Source: Diphasiastrum complanatum (lineage: Eukaryota; Streptophyta; Lycopodiopsida; Lycopodiales; Lycopodiaceae). Taken from it: 64,000 bases of DNA. Positions within the stretch are counted from its first letter, which is position 1, and each line of letters begins with the position of its first letter. Shown here piece after piece: positions 11,201-22,329 of the stretch. The notes under the pieces were generated by a model. It saw only the letters and a program-made list of their open reading frames with translations. It was not told the DNA's origin and ran no database searches. The translations under genes and the position numbers were made by a program. Where the stretch lies: contig CM055094.1 in the NCBI GenBank assembly GCA_029204225.1, forward strand, positions 25,318,541 through 25,382,540. The letters are read 5' to 3'.

Positions 11201-14200
11201 GATCTAGAGCATCAGATCTGATTCAAAATGGATCAAAGGTGAAAGATGGAGCTATTATGGCCATCCGATCAAAGACAACCATTAGATCTGCTGGAAACCA
11301 TCCTAAACTTCATGTGAAAGGGCCTGAAGTGCATAATGCACTTCAACTTCTTTAAAAACTTTCAAGATGAAAAGGACCCAGGTTATTGAAATCCTTGAAA
11401 GGTGAACTTCTTTCAACTTGAAGAAACAGTTCAAAAATTGGACATGCCCTTATTTCCGGTTCCTTAAGCATATTTTGACCAAATGAAGAGCTATGGACTC
11501 CAAACGAAGGGCACTCGAACTATACTTGCAAGTACGGTACTAGAAAACAGAGTGATTCTCGTGGAGAAACTGCTCAGTGGATGCCAAAAGTCATTTGCCC
11601 CTTTCAGGGAGCGTGTAGTTGGGGGTGTGCAGCAAAAACCATTTTCCGTTATGTATGAAGCGATCTTGGCTTTCAACATGCCAACTAAGTAGTAGGGAGC
11701 ATGGTAAGGGAAAATAGCAGGTCATTATTTTGGACTTTTGACATCAGCATTGCACTCGGAGCACTCTTTTTAACTTACATGTGCGTTTTTAAGCAGTTTG
11801 GAAATTGCAAGCTTGAATGAGTTAGTTCTGGGCGAAGCTAGTAAGTTGGATGGCGTCTCCAACTATAGCATTTATAAATTCAAAATGAAGAGCATCCTTA
11901 TGGAGGAGGAGCTCTAGGACATCATGACGGGCATAGAATTGAGGCCCAACACCACTCCAGTTGAAATGAGGGCCTATGACAAGAGGGCACAAAGGGCATT
12001 ATTGTTGATCAATTTGTCGATGAAAGACCATGTGATCATGCACATTAGTGATGCAATTATGGCAAGAGGTGCTTGGGAAGTGTTGAGAGTCCAATATCAA
12101 ACCGTGAATCCATCTTGTATGATGTTTTTGAAGACCAAGCTCAATACCATACGAATGGAAGACAATGAGAGTGCGGGATCCTTCTTCACCATGATCAAGG
12201 AATTGAGAGATCAGTTGATTGCCATCGGAGAATCCATCGGGGATGTCGAGCTTGTTCATGCGACCATGAGTGGCATATTTGAAGGTTTGCAAATGTTCGT
12301 GAGTGGCATTGTATCGAGGGAGAAATTACCCACCTTTGAAGACTTGCACAAGATTCTTCCATAGGAAGAACAGAGGCATGCCACTCAAGAAGATCAGACA
12401 TTGTGGGCCAAAGGCAAGCAAAAGGGTTGGAAGCGACTTCCCAAGAAGGGCAAGGATGACGAGGACAAGAGAGAGCCATTGTCGAAGCCAAAGAAAAAGA
12501 AGGGCAAGTATTATTATTGCCACAAGCAAGGCCATGGTCGCCTAGATAGCTACTTTCTCTCTAACAATTTTGTGAGGACGAATTTTGATCTTAGTCTGAT
12601 AAAGTGATGATAGTGTTGCTTTGGTAGTGTTGTATGTAGATGATATTATCATCAGAAGAAATGACGAGGACCTGATAAAGTCTATCAAAGTTAATTTATG
12701 CAAGCATTTTGAGATGACACTTAGATTTGATGGATTATTGTCTAGGCATAGAAGTGTGACAAAATGCAGACAATGCCAAGCTTTCACAAGCTAAGTTTGC
12801 TCATGAAGTTTCTTGTTGGGAGTCTTATATATCTCACCACCACTAGACTAGATATTAGTTATGCTATAAGCTTGGTGAGTCTATGGAACATTGGAAAGTA
12901 GCCAAGCACATTCTGAGGTACGTGAAAGGCACATTTAATCTTGTTTTAGTCTATTCAAGACAATTTGATTTACCAAAGCTGAAAGGTTATGTGGATGATA
13001 AATGGGATGGTAGCATAGATGATAGGAGATCAACTACTGGTTATGCTTTTGATAGTAACAATGGGTGTTTTTCCTGGTCGAGCGAAAAGCAAGACACCGT
13101 TTCACTTTCTACCACAGAGGCTGAGTATAAGGCTTTATGTTTAGCAACACAAGAAGCAATTTGGTTAGGTCAACTGCTTAAGGGAAATTCGCATAAGGCA
13201 AATCAAAGGTACGATCATTTTTTGTGATAGTCAAAGTGGGACACAATTGGCCAAGAATCCTGTATTTCATGCCAGAACAAAGCACATAGAAGTAAAGTAC
13301 CATTTCATAAGTGAAAAACTTTGTTCAAAAGACATAGACGTGATTCATTGTAGTACTACTTTACAATTAGCTGATATATTCACAGTGTCGCTAAGCAAGG
13401 ACAACGAACTTTAGGATGAAATCTGGCATGGAAACAATAATTTGAAGTGTGGAAGAAATTGAAGGATATGCTTTTCTACCTTGCTCACAATATCATGATA
13501 ATGTATATTTCAAGTTTAGAGTTGTGAGAAACTATGCTATCATGGAGACATGTTTCATGAATAGTTTCCTTGTTAATAATTTGTAAACATTGATTATTGA
13601 GCGAGAGAGTTAGAAAAGCAGTACTCAACTATTCCTTTTATGGTTATTTGTTATGGTTACTTTATCTCTTTAAGTTCTAAATGGTCAGGTGGATCTTTCT
13701 CGAGTCATTAGCTACTACTTATAAACATTCTTCTTGTACTTTCAAGTAAATGCAATATACAATGTGTGGAGCAATTTTGTTTGTCCCTTGTCTTGATAGA
13801 GCTTGAGGATGATGTGCTTATGTGATTGAATCGATCAGTGTTAGTTTTGTCAACTGTATACTTTACTTGTGCATCAAATAATTTCTTACTCTCAAAAGCA
13901 ACGGGCCCCTCAGCCCTCCAGTTGCCGTATCACTTTTGTTAGTGTTAATGACAAAGGGTATATTTGGATATCCTATTCTCAAAACGGGAGCCAAGACGAT
14001 TAGAAGTTTGAGTTTGTGAAAACTCTCATCTAACTTCTCATTTCATGACTAGAGCTACCTTTTCGACTTTTCATCCCCTCTCATACTTGATTAAGCGAGG
14101 CTACAATCTTTGAGTATTCCTCAACAAATTTTGAAAAAACACTAAATGAATGACTTGAGTTTGCGTATGGTTTCAATGATATTTCGTTCAAAGATCAATT

Positions 14201-14311
14201 TATGTGAAGAATTTGGCTCCACTTTACCAATCTATGAGATCATCCATTCTAGGAAGCGATTATTCTCTTTTAATGGTAGCTATTCAAGTCTTTGTAATCC
14301 ACACACATTCG

Positions 14312-14346
<35 letters not shown>

Positions 14347-17300
14347 ATCTTTCTTATCTTTAATAAAAACTGGCGCTCCTAAAGGCGATTCACTTGGGCT
14401 AATATGACCCATCTTAAGATACTCCTCAATTTGCCTAGGCACTTTTCCCTTTTCTTTTTTACTAAACCAATATGGTTGTCGAATAATGGGATGGCTACCG
14501 GGCACTAAGTCTATTCTATGGTCCACAAACCGAGTAGGTGGTAACCATATGGAAGTTGTTTAGGAAAAACATCATTAAATTCTTTTTTCAAAACTTGCAC
14601 TATATGTTGCTCTTGATGGGAATTTTCGGTGTTACAACTCTAAAACATATTCAGATCATGTTCATTAATTAGCGTTATGACAATTCAATCTAGATTTTAA
14701 AGCAAGATTTTTACAATTTATAATCTGACTTATTGACTTTTTCCGTTCTTTCAGCCAAGGAAACCGTCGACAATGGGAGTAGCTAATAAAATCTATGAAT
14801 TCTGGGACATACATGTCTAGGGCCAATTCACGGTTGCCATTGGTAAACTGGAGATATATCTTCGAGTCATCCACAAAATTGAAAGCATTATGAAATTCCT
14901 CTTAGATTAGGGTCTGATACCACTTTCAAGAACTTCTCCAAGGATCCAAGACTAGAATGCCAAAACAAGAGAAACAAGGGGAATGGATGGTGGGTCAAGC
15001 CCACCCAACCAATCTCTAGATCTAACGGATCTAGCCTAAGTTATGGACCAACAAAGACTTAGTAGAAGAAATGTGACACTAGAAGCATGTACAAGACACA
15101 AATTTAAGGTCTTCCCAAGGGAGGCCTAGTGGGATACTTATACCGTCGAAGACTTTCAACTAGGAGTGAACTGGGACACATCAGGAGCCTACTTGGGCCA
15201 CATCATCCACTCCCGTATGATAGTTCAATGCAAATCCACCATAATGAGTTTTAGGCCTTTAAACCATTAATTATGACTTTAGTACCATGAGGGCCCCAAT
15301 CCTAACAAGTGTTGATCAGATGACTTTGGACCCTTGAAATCTTATGATGTATAGAAGTTTAGAAGGAAATTTTTTTTATTGGATGGATTTTGATCGTGAA
15401 ATATGTAAATATGCAGAAAGTTTGTATGTATGCAGTGGTAGATAGCTATGAAGCTTCTCAATCAATGCTCTCTTCAAAATTTTAAAATGAAGGGCATTAA
15501 CCAAGAGCATTTGGATCGGGTAATTCTATTGTTAGGTGCATGCCAAGAATGTTGTTGAAAGATGACCAAATTTGAGTGTGTAAACTCAAGACAATGACTA
15601 GCAGGTGGAATGTTGTAACAATTGCCTTTCATGATTGGAGTATGACTTTGTGACATCACTCAAAGTTCTACTTTGCACAATAAATGAACTTTTGATTGGT
15701 AAGCTAATAATGTTTTTGTCAGGTAGTGTTGTAAACTGCTAGCAGTAAGCATGCACAAAAGTGGCTGTCCAAGTGAAAACTTGAATATTCTAGCTTAATC
15801 TTATACCCTGGTCCTTATTCTAAGAAAAATTAAAAAATTCATGGATCTACCTTTCATTAATTATATTAGTCTTGAATAGGCTCCAATGATGATTGCTATT
15901 CAACGGTTGCTTCAGAGGTGAATTGCACTCTGCCCAGATTTTTAAATACTTCAAGTTTATCAAATAAACAAACTAGATTCTTCAGATTAATCATTCTCTT
16001 TAAAGTAACCCTGGTTGGATAGAGAGAGGCTACCATTATGTCTTAATTCATTAAAAGTTCTTTCTTTTAAGTTTTAAGCTATAACACAGCCAAAGCTGCA
16101 AATTTAATGTACATTCTTTCTTTAAAAGTAGCTGTATCCCAGCTCTTAGCTCACATTAAAATTTTGTACTTGCAGGGGTGACCCCTGGGGAAGGTACAGG
16201 AGCTACAATGTCAGATGATGAAGACGAACATCTAGATAACGATGTGGGTTTTTATGATACCGGGCTGGATGGGCATGATTCTATGGGGTTTGGACCACTT
16301 ATACCCACTGAAACAGAGAGAACTCTTATGGAGCGAGTACGACATGAGCTGAAGCTTGAATTGAAACAAGTAAGTCTTTGACAAAGTTTTCATTCCCTGC
16401 CATGGTACTAACTGGTACCTACTACCCACATCAGTCCTGTTTCAAAGTCTTAGTTTTTGAGGGTACCAGAGATCTTAAGCCTTCGAAGGACTAAAAGTTT
16501 TGATGACGCAAAGGCCTTTTTTGCTGAATATTTCACTCCTTGTGCTGAGTGCTGTTTCCTTGCTTAACCAAACACTGTTTGGATATATGAATGATTTGAT
16601 TGCTCATAGGGATATAGAGCGCGGATCAATGATGTTAGGGAGGAGATCCTTCGAAAGCGTCGTGCTGGCAAGTTGCCTGGAGACACTACATCAGTACTCA
16701 AGGCCTGGTGGCATGCACACTCAAAGTGGCCTTATCCATCGGTAATGACCTCTTTTAGGAAAGAACATGAACAATGCCCGTTTTTCAAGCTATCAAGTTT
16801 AGCTGCATGATTAATCTATTTAATTATGAGTTTGCTATGTTTTCTGTTGTCATCCTGATCACAAGACAATACACAATACAAGGAGCAAATTGGTATTGTT
16901 GCTGAAAAGCAACGTATCATCCACGTGTAAGGTGATGATAATGAAGGATTGTCTTTCTTATGAAATTTCTTTTAATATGGTTGCAAAAGAAGTGGCAGTT
17001 GAAGCCCTTTGTACCTGGTGAGCAGTATCCAGTCCTCACAATTGACCATCAATCAACTAAGAACTCCATGCTGTTATCACGTACGTGGTATTCTGAATTC
17101 TGATATGCAGAAGCGACATTAGCTATAGCTTCAACAAATCAATGTAATCTCAAACCGATTTTGCGCGTTGCATTTTTATAATTCTGTTCCATGCGCTCCA
17201 AGGTGTGAATACGCTATCAAACATCAAATGCTTTTAAGGTTCAAAGTTAAAAACCTGAAAAGCTTACATGTGCCTAACACCAGGTCGCATATTGCAGCCA

Positions 17301-20300
17301 AGCACCTCAACCGAAGCATTTTTTTAAATAAAATTTGCTTGTTAATCTTAAAGTGGGAGATACGCAGCACTAGAATAAAGTGCCAGCAAGTCTAGGAACA
17401 AACGTATTACCACATGTTGGTATTTGGAACCAGTTGATTCTATTGATATGGCTAAAAGACATGACTAATTGGTTCTAGATGTACCCTAAAGAACTCTTGA
17501 TGTTTTTCTATTTCATTGCTATTCATGACAATTCAGGCTTTATTGGGTCAGAAAAGCTCCTTGTGTAGGCTTTTAGTTGGTGCTAGAAAGTTATTACTGA
17601 ATAGAATGGCTGCAACAAGCCTTTGGAATCTGGGCTACCTTAGGAAGTTCAAAGAGGTTCTGCTCTGAATTGGTACTGATCTACACAGTGCAACTTTTTA
17701 TTTAAAAACATTAGTGTAGAAAAGTCGGACGACCTAGTTGTACTAAGAACCTTTTCAGCAATATCATCCACATTTGCTTTGAGAATCCTTGTGCAAGAGA
17801 ATTAAATCATTATTGACCTACAAGTGTTAATGACAGTCATTAAGAAATTCATGGGTATGATGTTCAAAGCATCATAGCTACATGGTGAGATGAGGCAAGT
17901 AGGGCAAAATCTTTCAGGTCACTCCCACCTGCTCAAGAGTCTTTATTTTAGATGAACTTACTGATTACCTCATACACTTGGTGAGGAATCACACATATTT
18001 TCTTGTATCTTTTAAGTAATATGTCCTATATGTTCATGCAAACCAGGAAAAAAATCCCCTTTAGGAAATTCACCTTACTCGAGTTGAAGGTATAATAATG
18101 AATAAACAATCAAAGAAAGAAATGCGACCATCATTCTGGCCATGATGATGAAGCTTCTACAATAAAGCTCTGCTCAGGGTTAACTTATATACCGATAAAA
18201 TTTTGCATGGTTGTTTCTTCTGTTTTGGCAGCTTGTTCATTTCAGGATGTTGTGAACTTTCTTTTCTGGTTGTTGGCTTTCATGACACCCTTTTGCTCTT
18301 AATGATGCCATCAGTCTTAGTCCGCACACCTGGCTTAGGTTCTTCATCTACTTTTTACTAATACAAATGGGATCTCCAATCTCTTTTTAGCTTTATCACG
18401 ACATTTCATAGCCATGACAATCCAGTTTGCAAGTGTCATTCTTGGTCCATGTACCTAAGCTTTGGAGCTCTCATTTAGAAATTACTCAGCCATCCTTGAA
18501 AGCATTTCAGCACATATCTTCATTAGCTTCAATGGTTTCTTCAAACATCTTGTGCTATGAATTTCCATTGTGATCATTCTGGTCCGTCTTTCAATATCAT
18601 GAGTTTTGCAGCTAGTATATTCATTTACTAGTTCGACATCTACTAGTATATTCATTTTTGAAGCATTATTTTTTGACATATTAATTTTTGCAGTATCATG
18701 TTTCGGCATCCTCATTTTGTCAGCATGGAGGTTAGGAAGACCCTTACATGGGGCTACAAGGATCTGTAGTGAACTGAATACCATTTGGACCTCAGAAGTC
18801 TAAGTTAAAAAGGACAGTCAAACAAGTGCCGAGAATTTTGGCACCCAACTAAAGGAGGAATTTGTATTCACAATTTTAAACCTCTCAAGTTTCCTCCAAA
18901 AGTTTCCAATAAGGTGTTTTTTATGTTTTAAGAAGAGTACGAAAGAACTATTGAGTTCCTCCATAGTATATCGAATATCCATAAGCAGAATTCAAAACAA
19001 AGAAGTTGAGAGTAGAATAGAGTAGGAGTGCACTGGGCACCTCCTTGAGGATACTCATCAGCAATATCATCCTGTAAGTCATTTGCATGCTCAAACAATC
19101 ATTATAGCTGTCCTAAATGCTCCTTGTGCATTGGGGCAGGCAGGTTAGAGAGCAAGTTTTACTATATGTTGTCCTTTAACTCTGTTCCTCATCAGACCTT
19201 ATACATGGACTTCGCAACCTGGAACTCGAAATGGATAAGGATGACAATAATGCAATGGTGACAAGATGCTTCAGATCACCTATAGTTCACCCACTCTCTT
19301 TGATCTACAAGGCATGAGCTTGAGGGTGTTGCATACAGGAGAGTAGAGGTGGTAGTTACCTTTATAAGGAAACTGGAGACTCTTTGTCCAGGTACTACTA
19401 GTTGATGCTGTGTATCTACATTACTTGGATGTCACTAGAGTTCTATTGTTCAGTATTTTCTTGCTCGTCTTCTGCAGAGGGGCTATAGCCACAGTTTGAT
19501 ACATTGTGGTTGTGCTGCAAACTTGAAGGTTGTGCTGCAAACTTGAATAACTCTAAGTGAATACTTCAAAGACAAAGATTATGGTCTGCTCAACACTTGT
19601 CAGCTTGCTATGCATGCACAGAGATCGTACCTTGGGGACCATCTGGAGGTAGTGTCGTCTTACATCTATTCAGGCGTCCTCGTAGGATGACGTCAGCTTT
19701 GACCACACTGTATTGTATACATATATTTGTAGTCTTCCTGGTAGTCGTAGGTTGTGGTAGGAACTACGATGATCTGCTGATGCTTCTTGGCAGAATCAAA
19801 ATCAGTACGGTTTTATATGCCTTTGTATGATGAGATTCAAGCCTGGTCATCATATGACTATAAAGAGGGGTAGAGAATAGGTAGTTGCATAGGACCATTC
19901 TATCCAGAAAAGGTGGAGGGGGGGGGGCTGCTTTTACGACTTACTGATGCTCTTTAGTGTACATATACTCAACCACACCATTATAAGTGACAGGGATCTG
20001 ATTTGATGTCAACAGAACAATTCTGGTCAAACTTGGAGAGGACCATAGTGTTATTCAGCATTGCGCCTTATTAGTGGCACATTTTCTAACTTAGCTCTTA
20101 TTTTCTCATTCTATGGCTACAAATTGTGCACTCAAGTGTGGGCATGTTCAGGGACCTGTCCTCTGCCATTTGTACTGTTGGCTGATTATTGTTGATAGAT
20201 CTTGTTTCTAATTATATGGAGATACTTGAGAAACAAGATGAGCATCCCAGTTCTTTTGATATGTACATTCTAAATGTTGTTAAAGATTTGCTGTCTTAAT

Positions 20301-21143
20301 TATGTTCCTTCTGTCAGAGTTAATCTATGCAGCCAATATAAAAACTGCATAGTTTTGATTTATGTAAGTGGCACTTAGCCTTATGTACATAGCTATATGG
20401 GGACCAGCAAATTTTTCTTAAAAAGGCTGTCTTCTAGGTTTGGTCACAGCCTACCTACAGGTGCTTTCACAATGCTTTTTTGGTTGAGTAGGTCTTATTG
20501 ATTTCTGTATCATTTCTGATAACAAAGATAAAGTACTCCCAACAATCAATCCTGTCCCAGCATTTTATTTCTCTCTTCAACGTTTTTTGAGATAGTGGCA
20601 GTAGCTGACAGGATTAGGTCAAAAGCCATGACAAAGGTCAACAGGATGCTTTTTGTACAAATGTACTTGTACTGCTTCCATATCTTATTTTCAATTATTC
20701 AGGGAAAACGTATATATGGCTGTATACATTTTCCAAATATGAAAGTTTGGAAAATTTATGAAAGTTTTCTTCCAGCAAATCAAACAACTAAATGCTGATA
20801 GTGGAGACACTTTTGGTTTTTCAGGAAGATGAGAAAGCAAGGTTAGTGCAAGAGACTGGACTAGAACTGAAACAGATTAACAACTGGTTCATCAATCAGC
20901 GGAAGAGAAATTGGAATAGCAACCCATCAGCATCTTCGTCACTGAAGAACAAGCGAAAGAGGTGAGCTTGTGTGTCTTTGATGAGATAAATCCATAGTCT
21001 TCAACAATTTAGCTGACTTTTAGCTTGGTCATGGATCATGAGGTTTCTGAATCTATTTATTTTTTGACTAATCCTGTAGATATGCAGCATTTGAAAGTGG
21101 GAAAAAGCACATCCCTGTAAACATCCTGTATAGTAATAACTGA
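6562..21143 (+). CDS. KNAT3-like: Class II KNOX homeobox transcription factor (3' part of gene)
   Basis: TALE homeodomain transcription factor. In plants, class II KNOX proteins act in the nucleus, usually with BELL partners, to control diploid-phase development and differentiation. Exons read: 6562-6676 (second half of the KNOX2 domain), 16176-16369 ([14 protein letters not shown] linker, start of ELK), 16610-16741 (rest of ELK, homeodomain helix 1 and the three-residue PYP loop), 20825-20961 (helices 2-3, [13 protein letters not shown]), and possibly 21080-21143 (C-terminus). All junctions have GT-AG ends and matching phase, and no internal stop occurs. The MSDDEDE linker and the intron within the homeodomain are typical of class II (KNAT3/4/5 type) genes. 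The KNOX1 exon and start codon were not found and lie upstream, possibly outside the window. The C-terminus is uncertain: reading through the last donor would end the protein at TGA 20963-20965. Confidence 0.93.
8179..8834. mobile_element. hAT-like MITE with 8-bp target-site duplication
   Basis: The 656-bp element is flanked by direct copies of cttgcact at 8171-8178 and 8835-8842, exactly the 8-bp target duplication of the hAT superfamily. Its ends are inverted: CAAAGTTCC at the left matches GGAACTTTG at the right, followed by a looser GC-rich subterminal inverted region with ccgtgg and tacggcacc blocks. No transposase frame is present, so it is non-autonomous. Inside are a TA microsatellite and, just after it, a small hairpin gcccgtcgttgacgggc. 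Confidence 0.9.
8245..8286. repeat. (TA)n microsatellite
   Basis: Uninterrupted TA dinucleotide run of about 42 bp inside the hAT-like MITE. It is expected to be length-polymorphic. Confidence 0.97.
8937..9316. mobile_element. Second hAT-like MITE, 8-bp target duplication with one mismatch
   Basis: The 380-bp element is bounded by gtacaaat (8929-8936) and gtacagat (9317-9324). It starts catagaa-ccgtg and ends cggttctcagattctatg, giving inverted termini with an indel. The subterminal regions are densely packed with GAACCGT and its complement ACGGTTC. The centre is AT-rich (ttaattaatt) and carries a short minisatellite. No coding capacity. It lies only about 100 bp from the previous MITE and shares GC-rich ccgtggtacgg wording, so the two may be related families. 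Confidence 0.78.
9068..9150. repeat. Minisatellite inside MITE
   Basis: About four imperfect tandem units of 20-28 bp built on catttcactgtttctggccc. They form the pyrimidine-biased centre of the second MITE. Confidence 0.8.
10395..10615 (+). repeat. 5' LTR (approximate) of Copia element
   Basis: Similar to 13605-13880 over about 200 bp, in the same orientation. A weak primer-binding-like tgtatcaga follows at about 10655, but it is too degraded to rely on. Confidence 0.7.
11821..12559 (+). pseudogene. Copia gag (DUF4219/UBN2-type) with in-frame stops
   Basis: One frame reads [19 protein letters not shown], a stop, then [11 protein letters not shown] and the UBN2-like body ([60 protein letters not shown]). 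After a second stop it continues EEQRHATQ to a basic tail and a damaged CCHC knuckle ([10 protein letters not shown], first Cys replaced by Tyr). Two nonsense changes and the lost knuckle Cys show decay. Gag would form the particle shell and bind RNA. Confidence 0.85.
12610..13416 (+). pseudogene. Copia reverse transcriptase end and RNase H, broken
   Basis: The catalytic [11 protein letters not shown] appears at about 12620. It is followed, with frame changes, by DYCLGIEV and [16 protein letters not shown]. RNase H then reads [27 protein letters not shown] and the hallmark [13 protein letters not shown] frameshift near 13205 leads into [20 protein letters not shown] and ADIF. Integrase and the first half of reverse transcriptase are absent between gag and this block, so the element suffered an internal deletion. 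Confidence 0.88.
13605..13880 (+). repeat. 3' LTR (approximate) of Copia element
   Basis: Partner of 10395-10615. It starts near gagagagttagaaaagcag after the RNase H region. Confidence 0.7.
14284..14526 (-). pseudogene. Gypsy reverse-transcriptase N-terminal part
   Basis: The frame reads [39 protein letters not shown] and [10 protein letters not shown], the conserved start of Gypsy reverse transcriptase. It runs into a polyglycine tract coded by a 32-base G run. Downstream on the same strand (14270 to 13930) are damaged pieces such as VDYKDLN and [13 protein letters not shown]. The catalytic YxDD part is missing, showing an internal deletion. Confidence 0.88.
14315..14346. repeat. 32-base C homopolymer
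   Basis: Uninterrupted poly(C) on +, poly(G) on the Gypsy sense strand, located where the KDKKDG codons of reverse transcriptase end. It can form G-quadruplex structures on the - strand. Length is uncertain because sequencing and assembly err on such runs. Confidence 0.9.
14911..14922 (-). promoter_or_regulatory. Retroelement primer-binding site
   Basis: The - strand reads TGGTATCAGACC directly next to the LTR end at 14923. It matches the initiator-Met tRNA 3' end complement used by many plant LTR elements, with one mismatch. Confidence 0.75.
16176..16369 (+). CDS. KNAT3-like: KNOX exon: acidic linker and ELK start
   Basis: Begins after ttgcag. The frame reads [18 protein letters not shown], then [20 protein letters not shown] and HELKLELKQ. 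The donor is gtaagt. At 194 nt it takes phase 1 from the preceding exon and ends in phase 0. The [14 protein letters not shown] block is a class II KNOX signature. Confidence 0.95.
16610..16741 (+). CDS. KNAT3-like: KNOX exon: ELK end, homeodomain helix 1 and PYP loop
   Basis: A 132-nt exon of 44 codons after acceptor catag: [20 protein letters not shown], then [20 protein letters not shown] and PYPS. The PYP triplet is the TALE three-residue insertion. The donor is gtaatg. The 240-nt intron before it is the only short one upstream of the homeodomain. Confidence 0.95.
16742..20824 (+). other. 4.1-kb KNOX intron inside homeodomain
   Basis: Runs from gtaatg to ttttcag and splits the homeodomain between PYPS and EDEKAR. 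No transposon domain was recognised. A 20-bp unit (ggttgtgctgcaaacttgaa) is tandemly doubled at 19508-19547, and a G run of about 11 bases lies near 19918. Confidence 0.85.
20825..20961 (+). CDS. KNAT3-like: KNOX exon: homeodomain helices 2 and 3
   Basis: Begins after tttttcag. The frame reads [17 protein letters not shown], then the recognition helix [13 protein letters not shown], then a Ser-rich stretch and KNKRKR. The Asn of WFINQ is the DNA-contacting residue. The exon ends ag followed by gtgagc. The exon-exon join within the homeodomain continues the TALE domain without gap or insertion. Confidence 0.95.
21080..21143 (+). CDS. KNAT3-like: Possible last KNOX exon
   Basis: After acceptor tcctgtag the frame continues [21 protein letters not shown] and a TGA at 21141-21143, in the phase left by the previous exon. 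The 118-nt intron is a normal plant size. These residues match no C-terminus I know. The alternative is no splicing and termination at TGA 20963-20965. Confidence 0.45.
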
Positions 21144-22329
21144 ACTCATTAGGGCAGAGTTCCAAACTTGTTTTGAATGTACCTGTCTAAAACCTCATTT
21201 TCTTAAAGCTTTTCATAGGGATCTACAAGGTTCTATTCCTAGATTCAGAAAGTTCATGCTCAAAAAGATTAATTAAAAAACAGCTACTTCAACCTGCCAT
21301 ATCTCACTGCTTTCACCAAAGACATGGAACAAACATTATTTCTCCTTCAACCTCTTTTTATAGAGATTCCTTGAAGGTGGGGTTTTTGAAGTCTGTGATA
21401 TATTAAGATCATCAAAACATGCTTACAATAGGCACTCATTGTACACTGACATATGTTGTGTTAACATGAATTTCGCTATTGATCGATGGTCTCTTGGACA
21501 TTTGTTTTCATATCAGTTGATATAATTTTATTTTTATGCCCCTTAGTGAGGAAAAAATATCTCTAACATTTGGTTGCTACCTTGTCTATAAAGATAGGTA
21601 AGGTGTTTCAGATGCATAATGCATGCACAGATACCTATTCCCAACTTTTTGGTTTGAAAAGTTCCATTCTGTATGTATGCAACGGAAGAGGTTCCATAAG
21701 TATGCAACATGAAAAAAAATTTGAAATCTTTGTATCCTGATTTTATTTTTTACTTTGAATTTATGGTGCAAACATTTTTGTCTTGGAAGAATTCAGCTGT
21801 CTTTTTCTGTTTAAAATTTTCAATAAGAAAATGAAAAAACAGTTGTTAAGTCCTAAAAATTTTACTAGCACTAAAAACTAGTTAAAACACTAAAACTTTA
21901 AAAAAAAACATTAAAAAAGAAATAAACAAACAGCTACATTTTGGGAGACTCTAATGGAATGACTTGGGAATGCTTAACTAAAGCTCACTCTTATCTCCTC
22001 AGGCACCCCTTAACCCTGACCCATCCTAGAGCCACCATATGGCACATACCACTTTGGCAAGTACCTGAGACATGGGTATGCATGCAGAGATTGCTAAAAT
22101 CGTCTGACAACATGTCACTCATGTAATAGACCAAATGTCCCAATCGACATATGAGATTTGTTCTTTGATGGGCCAACTCCTACATTTTAGGAAGTCAGTC
22201 TAACAGAATCTAATTAACATCCCTTTGCAACTTACAAGCTTGTCAATAACAATTAGTGTTTTTATTACCATTTAGAATTGTCACCATAGATCAACAACTT
22301 AGCCATTTTACAATCGATAATTACATTTT
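21144..22329. other. Presumed KNOX 3' region, no other feature
   Basis: AT-rich sequence after the probable KNOX stop. No clear polyadenylation signal could be chosen among many A/T runs. No coding feature. Confidence 0.4.

Larger units (their letters stand above)
10395..13880 (+). mobile_element. Decayed Ty1/Copia LTR retrotransposon
   Basis: Two related terminal segments (about 10395-10615 and 13605-13880) share ggttact, ctctctaagttct, ggatctttctcgag, agctact, cttgtactttcaag and atgtgtggagcaa in the same order. They enclose, in + orientation, gag, reverse-transcriptase and RNase H remains in Copia order. Integrase is missing. The right LTR appears to carry an extra stretch of about 85 bp. 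Exact termini and target duplication could not be fixed. Stops and frameshifts in every domain mean it is not autonomous. It sits within a KNOX intron in the sense orientation. Confidence 0.85.
13930..15307 (-). mobile_element. Decayed Ty3/Gypsy element with LTR and primer-binding site
   Basis: On the - strand an LTR of about 385 bp (15307 to 14923, starting TGTTAGGATTGGGGCCC) is followed at once by TGGTATCAGACC (14922-14911), one mismatch from the usual initiator-Met tRNA primer site. Only about 400 bp further is a Gypsy reverse-transcriptase region, so gag and protease are mostly deleted. The 3' LTR was not found. The element lies in the large KNOX intron, antisense to the gene. Confidence 0.8.
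6677..16175 (+). other. 9.5-kb KNOX intron hosting transposons
   Basis: The interval runs from donor gtcaaa to acceptor ttgcag and joins KNOX2 to linker codons in phase. It contains two hAT-like MITEs (8179-8834, 8937-9316), a decayed Copia element (about 10395-13880) and a Gypsy remnant (13930-15307). The stretches 6677-8170, 9325-10394 and 15308-16175 hold nothing I recognise. Confidence 0.85.
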
